A DNA stretch of 64,000 nt from Hirsutella rhossiliensis (taxonomy: Eukaryota; Ascomycota; Sordariomycetes; Hypocreales; Ophiocordycipitaceae): NCBI RefSeq assembly GCF_020360975.1, contig NW_025408673.1:3286001-3350000 (forward strand), given 5' to 3'. The translations under genes were made by a program, and so were the position numbers. The stretch's first letter is position 1, and each line of letters starts with the position of its first letter. Below the pieces are notes generated by a model that was not told the DNA's origin, did no database searches, and saw only the letters and a program-made list of their open reading frames with translations. Positions 58,425 through 64,000 of the stretch are shown one piece after another.

Positions 58425-58668
58425 TGGACACGGGGGTCGATTTGCTACGCATCCAGTCTTTTGTTTCCTGGTCTTCAACATCCTCCTCCGATCCACAAAC
58501 CGCCGTATCAGCATGGTCCGTATGGCAAGGGGCTCCTTCCACAGACTAGAGCGAGTTTATGGACGGCTGAAAGCGGACCGCCTAAAAAGAGCCGTGGAGG
58601 AGATGCGAGAGACAAGGACCACGACAGATCCGGACATGTCGTTCTTACAATTGTTATTGAGCAATAGG
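58425..58668 (+). pseudogene. Helitron Rep fragment
   Basis: The frame reads NPGHGGRFATHPVFCFLVFN, ILLRSTNRRISMVRMARGSF and AVEEMRETRTTTDPDMSFL. It matches an internal ~80-residue block of the truncated Rep at 15013-18032 (RHGGRFATHTVFCFLVFN) more closely than the two large Helitrons. Both ends are abrupt. Confidence 0.8.
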
Positions 58669-59121
58669 TAGACAATACATCGGAGCCGCAAGGAAATGAT
58701 GATATACTTGCATATATATGTATTTGTTTCTAAAGCTGTTTCTTTTCGAAGCGCGCTGGCACCGATGAGCATCGGCATGCGCACTCTACCGCCTTCCAAT
58801 ATTATCGTCCTCTCGAGGATCGGCGCTCAGCAAGCCCTCCCGTGACGGTCACGGACTGAGCCAAAAGCCTGTGGACTCTATTACGAAGATTCTGCTCTGA
58901 AGAAGAAAAAGGAGAACAGAACAATACAGCTGGGTGTCCTCTCCCTAAATATGTCTTCCGTAGGTGTGAGCCGTGGCTGAACAAACATGTGGGTCATGTC
59001 TGCAAACGGGGTGCGACGGTGCTCAATGTGGGGGTCAAGTCCGTCACAGGGGGTAGCGGAAGCAAGAACCTTTCGTCTCTTTAGTTTCCTGACTTGCCTT
59101 AGAGCATAACGCCAAAGCCTT
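58669..59121. other. Intergenic, no gene seen
   Basis: This is the 3' flank of the hydroxylase gene. Short frames are present but none carries family motifs. Confidence 0.5.
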
Positions 59122-60250
59122 TTATAACAACGGCATCGTAATCGTATTCTCCCAGTCGATGTTATCATCCCGGCACTCAATGCGGTCCTTGCAAGTACCG
59201 AAGATGCGGTCCCATAGACGAGTTTGCTTGCCGTAGTTGCCGCTGCTCTTCCAACCTTTGCGGTGGTGCAGGTCGTGATCCTCGATAATCAGCTCGCAGT
59301 TGAACCAGCACAACAACGGGTTAAGTGTGTTCGGGATGGGGAGATAAAGACGGAGGCCGCTATGCCCGACCAACTCGGCGAAGACGAGGTACTGATGGCA
59401 GACCCACCACTCGTAGTAGCCCATAGGTAGACCCATCGCCTTAAGTGAAAAGTAACCGAGGAGTGGGATGCCGAGAGTATCGAAAACTCTTGCTCAGTAT
59501 CGGCGTATAACGTTAACAGCGGGTTGGGGTGCTTGGTAAGGTGGTGGGTGCGGTGGTACTTCCAGAGGCTGGCGACCTCGTGCATCAAGCGGTGGTACGA
59601 GTAGAACCAGAAGTCGAGAACGATGCCGTAGAGGCCGGCCTCAAGTGGCAGCCAGAGCCAGCCCATATCCGCGGGTACTTGGCTGACGTAGTAGCTAAGG
59701 AAGACGGTACAGATGACTCTGAACGTGGAGCCCAAGACGAGCGAGTAGAAGACCTTGCGGACCCCGACATCGGGCACCCGTCACGCTCATGGACGTCGCC
59801 ATCGAGGAAACCGGTCTGATGGCTGATGCGACGTAGAATGTAGAACTCGTGGATGCTGATGATCTGGAGGGCAGCGCTATAGAAGAAGGCCGCTTGCCAC
59901 GCGGTGAAGTTGCGGCCTGTCCAGGTGACGTACAGGTGCTGGAGGATGATGGGAACAAAGGCGTGCAAGATGATCCAACGGTGCAGAGACCACTCGTGCA
60001 TATGGGGAACCTTTTCCTCCTTCTGGTGCACCGGGATTTCATTGTCGAGGTAGGTAGGATGCACGCCTACAATTTCGAAGAGCCAGTGGTAGATTGTCCA
60101 CTCTGAGCGGTTCTGGCGACGCCATGTAGACTTCATGAAGTCCTTTGAGTTGGCCTGCGCCTGCGTCGTGGGCGTACCTGAGCGGGCATGTTGCCTGGGT
60201 TGTGGTGATTGTTGCCCTGGGAGTGCCTTGGCTGTGTGTACGGTAAACAT
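59122..60250 (-). pseudogene. Fatty acid hydroxylase/sterol desaturase, two frameshifts
   Basis: Single-exon gene of about 376 residues with the frame mended, starting MFTVHTAKALPGQQSPQ at 60250. Hydrophobic segments (HRWIILHAFVPIILQHLY, AAFFYSAALQIISI, VFYSLVLGSTFRVICTVF) indicate an ER membrane protein. The three di-iron histidine boxes are present: HRLMH, HRTHH and HDLHH. This places it in the fatty acid hydroxylase superfamily (C-5 sterol desaturase, C-4 methyl oxidase and relatives); the substrate is undecided. Two one-base losses break it: a G in the run after HERDG (about 59782) and a T after TEQEF (about 59482). Both fall in homopolymers and everything else is conserved, so assembly error is as likely as decay. 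Confidence 0.88.
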
Positions 60251-60544
60251 GGAAGCAGCGGAAGTTGTGTGTTGTTGGATACCGCTTGCAAGTCTGAAGA
60301 ATTACCCCAGGCAGAAGGGGAGAACCGTTTGCTCGGGGGGGAGTGTCATGTGGTATCACCCGCACTAACGTGTGTTGATTAAACTGCTACGCTGGTACTC
60401 ACGAGGGATAGGGGCTGCACAAGAAGGGATAAAGATGCATGATCTAGCTAGAAAGGTGCCGCCTTTGGGCCATTATGCAGTAGTCAGGGCGACAATCTTA
60501 ATAGGGCTAATGATATCCCGTGTGACACTATACTCTTTGGGAGC
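60251..60544. other. Upstream region of the hydroxylase
   Basis: No second gene was seen. It is the 5' flank of the hydroxylase and ends at the left terminal repeat of the element at 60545. Confidence 0.4.
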
Positions 60545-60874
60545 AGTTATCCATCCACCACTTTCTACTATCCATCCACCAAGGTGGGGCGATGAGAGTC
60601 CTGGCCGCTCTAATTGGCTAATCCGCGCGATCTACTCTAAGTACTCTATACCTACGAGGCATCACTCACGTTCGCTCGGGGCAAAACCCGAGCTGCTCAG
60701 TAAATTTAGAGGCATTTTCTGCTGGCCTGCGGCGCTTATAAGCATTGCCAATCCGGCACAGCAGGCTGTTGTGCCGGACTTAGAGGGCTCAATTTGGTAA
60801 CCCTTGGGTAGGTACTCGGTACTTCCCTACGCAAATTTGGTGGATGGATAGTAGAAAGTGGTGGATGGATAACT
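60545..60874. mobile_element. Non-autonomous element, perfect 38-bp TIRs
   Basis: The first 38 bases (starting AGTTATCCATCCACCACT) are perfectly inverted at 60837-60874. Inside each TIR the unit ATCCATCCACCA occurs twice. The 330-bp element has no coding capacity and contains a small internal hairpin (TCCGGCACA...TGTGCCGGA, 60751-60777). No target duplication was identified. Perfect TIRs suggest youth. Confidence 0.75.
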
Positions 60875-60927
60875 ACCCTCTCTTTTACAAGAATATCCTT
60901 TCCTCTCATGCTTGGGGCTCTAGGCTG

Positions 60928-61033
60928 CTACTCGTGCCCGCCCCCACTTTAAGGGGATTCGCTTTGGCTCACCCACTTAAAAAAGTGGGTGAGCCAAAGC
61001 GAATCCCCTTAAAGTGGGGGCGGGCACGAGTAG
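60928..61033. repeat. Perfect 51-bp inverted repeat, AAAA loop
   Basis: 60928-60978 is the exact reverse complement of 60983-61033, with only AAAA between. The arms begin CTACTCGTGCCCGCCCCC and end CTCACCCACTT at the loop. It would fold into a strong 51-bp hairpin in DNA or RNA. No gene or target duplication is associated. Confidence 0.97.
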
Positions 61034-61213
61034 GAGAAGTAGCGATAAGGCATCTCGTGTCTCGGGGACCTCGTATTAGTAAATGGGATAAAGCCCCCAC
61101 TTCACTGTGGAACAAGGGCGAGAATCGTGGTCATTTTTGAGACCCCCCTTGTAGTGCCGCATTACTAGACTACGAATACGGGGGGACGACTTCTGGCTTC
61201 TACCCCTACGACT

Positions 61214-61800
61214 GATGCAATGCAATGCAATTTATTTCGCCCGGAGGGGATTGACCCAATGTAGAGGGCCGCCACACTAGGCTATTTGCTGTCACGAAGC
61301 ACGTCTGAGATCTTGAGCTCGGGGTGACCATAAGGGGTATATAGCTAAGGGCCCCGACAGGCTAGACAGAAAGGCAGCCTGCAGAGAGTTCTGAGGCTGC
61401 AGAAAGCTATTAGGAGACCGCATTAGGCAGCCACATAGGCTGTAGAGAGACTGCATATACGGGGGAAGCTGAAAGAACCCTCGGCGACTAGGGAAAGTCA
61501 GTATGCAAAGGGGGGGCTGGGGAAAGGAGCCCAGCCCCCTAGATATTGTGCCTATACAACTGAAAAGGGGATATAAATAGGGAGCCTAGAAGAGGGCATT
61601 GCAAGAGAACAGATCACACCGATCGTTACACAATCAATGCCCACTTGCATCCTCTCTTCGTGAGATTTGCATCCTCCACTTTCGACTTCAACACTCAGCA
61701 AGCCCCACAAACGTTTTACTCTTGCCCTACTCTTCGACCTCCATTTTCGCCGTTGACAGGCCTGCTTAAAGGCCAATTTCTCCAAGTGTTCAGCATCCTA
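61214..61800 (-). repeat. LINE 3'-UTR stub split by a solo LTR
   Basis: On the minus strand the parts 61800-61666 and 61289-61214 together align with the LINE 3' UTRs at 10975-11171 and 13323-13531 (CTGAACACTTGGAGAAA, CAGGCCTGTC, TGGGGCTTG). It ends GGGCGAAATAAATTGCATTG, with a (TTGCA) tail. The solo LTR at 61290-61665 interrupts it. Confidence 0.78.
61290..61665 (+). repeat. Solo LTR, 376 bp, TSD TTTGC
   Basis: It starts TGTCACGAAGCACGTC and ends CTTCGTGAGA. TTTGC is repeated at 61285-61289 and 61666-61670. A GGGATATAAATAGGG box lies near 61568. Its termini relate it to the solo LTR at 2514-2800 (same CTTCGTGAGA end). It is inserted in a LINE 3' UTR. Confidence 0.9.
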
Positions 61801-62879
61801 TTCTCAGCAGCTAAAGCCCGATCTCTCGATGAGAGGCTATATATGATGTTAATATTATGCACTCTGGTTTGCCAGTATTGTCATTTATCCGTATCTAGTC
61901 TTCCGGTTGTTATCGCGAATTCGATCGTAGCGCATACTGCTGATAGGTTCGGCTTCCATTGGTCGCCATCTGACATCGACTTCCGTCTTAGGTAGATTTC
62001 CCATCTTGGTTTGATTTCACTTCATTATGCTTTCCCTTTCGGAGATCCATGTCGTACATCGAAAGAGGTTGGCATGACAATAACGTCGAGTTCCCTGATA
62101 TCCGCTCACGCTGTGAGACCAACTAACTCGCCATTTTAAGCGACAGAGCTATCCCATAGAAGGTGAAGGAAGTGGTATATTGGGCTCAGCGAAGGTTATA
62201 GATATTCCCCATCGAGGCAACGCATTCTAACGAGCTCCTTCCCGTAAAATGCGACTTGCTTTCATCACCCAGACTCCAACAGGCTCTGCCTCGAGACTCA
62301 ACCGATGGTCTCTCGTATCTCTGGTACGACTCTAGTACGAGAATGGTGTCTGTATTCTCCTAGCAGATATGCAGAAAAGCGGCATCCTTCTGCTGCTTTA
62401 GGCACATCGCGCTGGATATATTCTCAACTCTCCGGGCGTCGTGTTTCAGTGTCTCTGGCGGTGAGTGCATGTCACGCGCTAGGAGAAGGAATACCTCCGA
62501 GATGTCTCGGAGTAGGCCGTCAGGAAACGGAGGATGCTATAATATAAGAAGGGTGCCTATTCTCGGGATTTTATGGGATCTTGTCACGGGCTGTGCCCGG
62601 CTGGTGGACCCGGTTGTACCGGGTCCGGTGGGTCGTGCTCCGGTGGCAACACCGGCCGCCCGCGGACCCAGAAGCTGCGAGAACATTCCGAGAAGGGCAA
62701 TATAGCTGCACTCGAGGCTACGCCTCGAGTTCAGCTTCTTTCCTCCTTAGCTCTAGATAGACAACACCTAGGCACCTGCTTGTTGAATAAACTCCGGGCC
62801 AGCCTTTCACAGATCTTCAGAGATCAATGAATTAAGTGATTGACCCTCGTTCTTCACTCTCTGTTTAGTTGTGTGCGCC
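61801..62879. other. Intergenic, no gene seen
   Basis: No convincing frame on either strand. 62590-62650 is G/C-rich with repeated CCGGGTCC/GGACCCGG-like strings and may form local hairpins. Confidence 0.55.
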
Positions 62880-63936
62880 TTACAGTGCAGGCCCCGGATG
62901 CTTTCCTGGCGAGATGAACACGTAGGAAAGAGCCGACGCTAAAAAGACCGCTACTACCGCAGCAGGTATGGTCTGCCACCAGGCAGGGTTATGGCCATCC
63001 TCCCGCCACCAATGATCCTTAGGAGACCGCACCCCAAATCCTCGAAACAGGGAGACGGGAACAGCCTGCTTCACCCACAACCCCGTGGATGCGACATCAT
63101 CGAAGTATAGCATTACCGTCAGATGCAGCCAGAGCACCGTGAACACCAAGTTGGCACCCCTTCGCAGCCGTTCTGGCAGTGGTGGGAGACGTGGCCGCAG
63201 CAGCTCGCCAGCGGCACGCTGAATAACGATGCCTACTGCTTGGAGGAGGAAAAATTGTAGAGGTTGCCACGGCTTGGTGTTGGCTACGGACGAAAGACTG
63301 CCCGATGCGTGGAGCAAGCCCGACTGGAGAAACGACACAAGCAGAGACATCGCCTCCGCCGCCGGCGTACCCGCCTCGATGTAGCCCTCTCTGATCAGAA
63401 ACGTTGCCGGGGCGAGGAATGGGACCCGGAATGTCTGATGCCAGAACGCGCCCCACCAGCCGGAGAGGCCGCGATCGAGGATCTGGGAAAGGGACCCAAA
63501 CGTCGATGAGTGCATCCATAATCCGCCTCGAGAGGGAAATAGCGTCGTTAGCGTCCAATACCGCGCCAGATCGATGAGGCTATACCCGTATGAGATATGG
63601 CTCAAGCAGATTATTAGCGATACGATTTCCCGATAACCGAAGAGGAGCCACGGCCGCAAGCCCTGAAAGGATAGTAGGAGCTGCTGAGAGTGATCCGGAC
63701 CGACAGCGAAGTACGGATCCTTTTCTGTCAGGATAAACGTGAGATCTAGCAGTACGTAGGAGCCGATGATGGTCTTTAACTTGGTATAGACAAACTCAGT
63801 CTCAGAGGTAGAGCGCTGCAAACCGCTCTTGGTTATTCGCGGCATGGACTCCATGGCGACCCTTTCCCCGTCCTGGACATGCTGGGGGATATATGGCCGC
63901 GGAATAGAAGAGATGGACCAGTTCCAACCTAGAGCC
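62880..63936 (-). CDS. MBOAT/wax-synthase-domain membrane protein (partial)
   Basis: The readable exon starts after a TTAACAG acceptor near 63937 with ALGWNWSISSIPRPYIPQHV, runs through MESMPRITKSGLQR and ends SPGKHPGPAL at 62880. The GWNW start, several hydrophobic segments (IIGSYVLLDLTFILT, VSLIICLSHISYGYSLIDLA, AVVAVFLASALSYVFIS), FWHQTFRVPF and the SGLLHASGS histidine match the wax-synthase-like acyltransferase branch that includes fungal terpenoid O-acetyltransferases. The FWHQTFR and LLHA histidines are the likely catalytic region. The first exon(s) lie beyond the right edge, so the ATG at 63854 is not taken as the start. The membrane location is clear; the acyl acceptor is unknown. Confidence 0.75.
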
Positions 63937-64000
63937 TGTTAACTACGACCACCAAATACCCCCCGCGAATCTTCACTGGCAGTGTGCTTGCAATCAGGGG

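Noticed and set aside
50434..63936. Secondary-metabolite cluster of enoyl reductase, hydroxylase and acyltransferase-like genes
   Set aside because: No core synthase, P450 or regulator is present, and 8-9 kb of transposons separate the genes.
1..64000. tRNA or rRNA genes
   Set aside because: No B-box/acceptor-stem arrangement or rRNA core was recognised by eye; TTCGAA-like strings lie in LTRs.

Overview
The window reads as nuclear DNA of a filamentous ascomycete, probably Sordariomycetes-like. Genes carry 45-86 bp introns with fungal splice signals, and the elements present (Tad-type LINE, hAT, pogo/Fot1, copia, fungal Helitrons, a Crypton-like gene) and the secreted hydrolases fit that. Genus cannot be decided from the sequence. 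It is a transposon-rich compartment with about eight host genes scattered as islands.

Layout. 0-3.5 kb: N-terminus of a Crypton/Ndc10-like gene at the edge, a copia RNase H remnant, a minisatellite, and three LTRs, two of them solo LTRs with target duplications. 3.5-6.7 kb: a type-B carboxylesterase with two frameshifts, then a duplicated segment that may encode a small secreted protein. 6.9-11.2 kb: a decayed LINE. 11.3-13.3 kb: an intact secreted GH1 protein, followed by a LINE 3' stub. 14.4-20.1 kb: a solo LTR, a truncated Helitron Rep and an ORF1-only LINE. 20.2-21.4 kb: an intact NADP-dependent MDR oxidoreductase. 22.2-28.1 kb: a solo LTR, a pogo-like transposase carrying two inserts of one MITE, a copia stub and a complete hAT. 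28.8-49.8 kb: two head-to-tail Helitron units of about 10.2 and 10.8 kb, each with a rightward Rep-helicase and leftward accessory genes. 50.0-51.5 kb: a GST-like gene fragment and an intact ToxD-type enoyl reductase. 52.3-57.9 kb: two inverted LTRs flanking a small cysteine-rich secreted protein, the right LTR split by a hAT. 58.4-61.8 kb: a Helitron shard, a fatty-acid-hydroxylase/sterol-desaturase gene, a non-autonomous element with perfect 38-bp TIRs, a perfect 51-bp palindrome and a LINE tail split by a solo LTR. 62.9-64 kb: the 3' part of an MBOAT/wax-synthase-like membrane protein.

The oxidoreductases, hydroxylase and acyltransferase-like protein are enzyme types seen in lipid and secondary metabolism, but they lie far apart between transposons and no core synthase is present, so no cluster is claimed. 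Most notable are the tandem Helitrons with an internally duplicated accessory gene family, and the secreted protein built from two recent 61-residue repeats. Caution: many frameshifts are one- or two-base losses in short homopolymers or dinucleotide runs, in host genes as well as transposons. Some 'pseudogene' calls may therefore be assembly errors.
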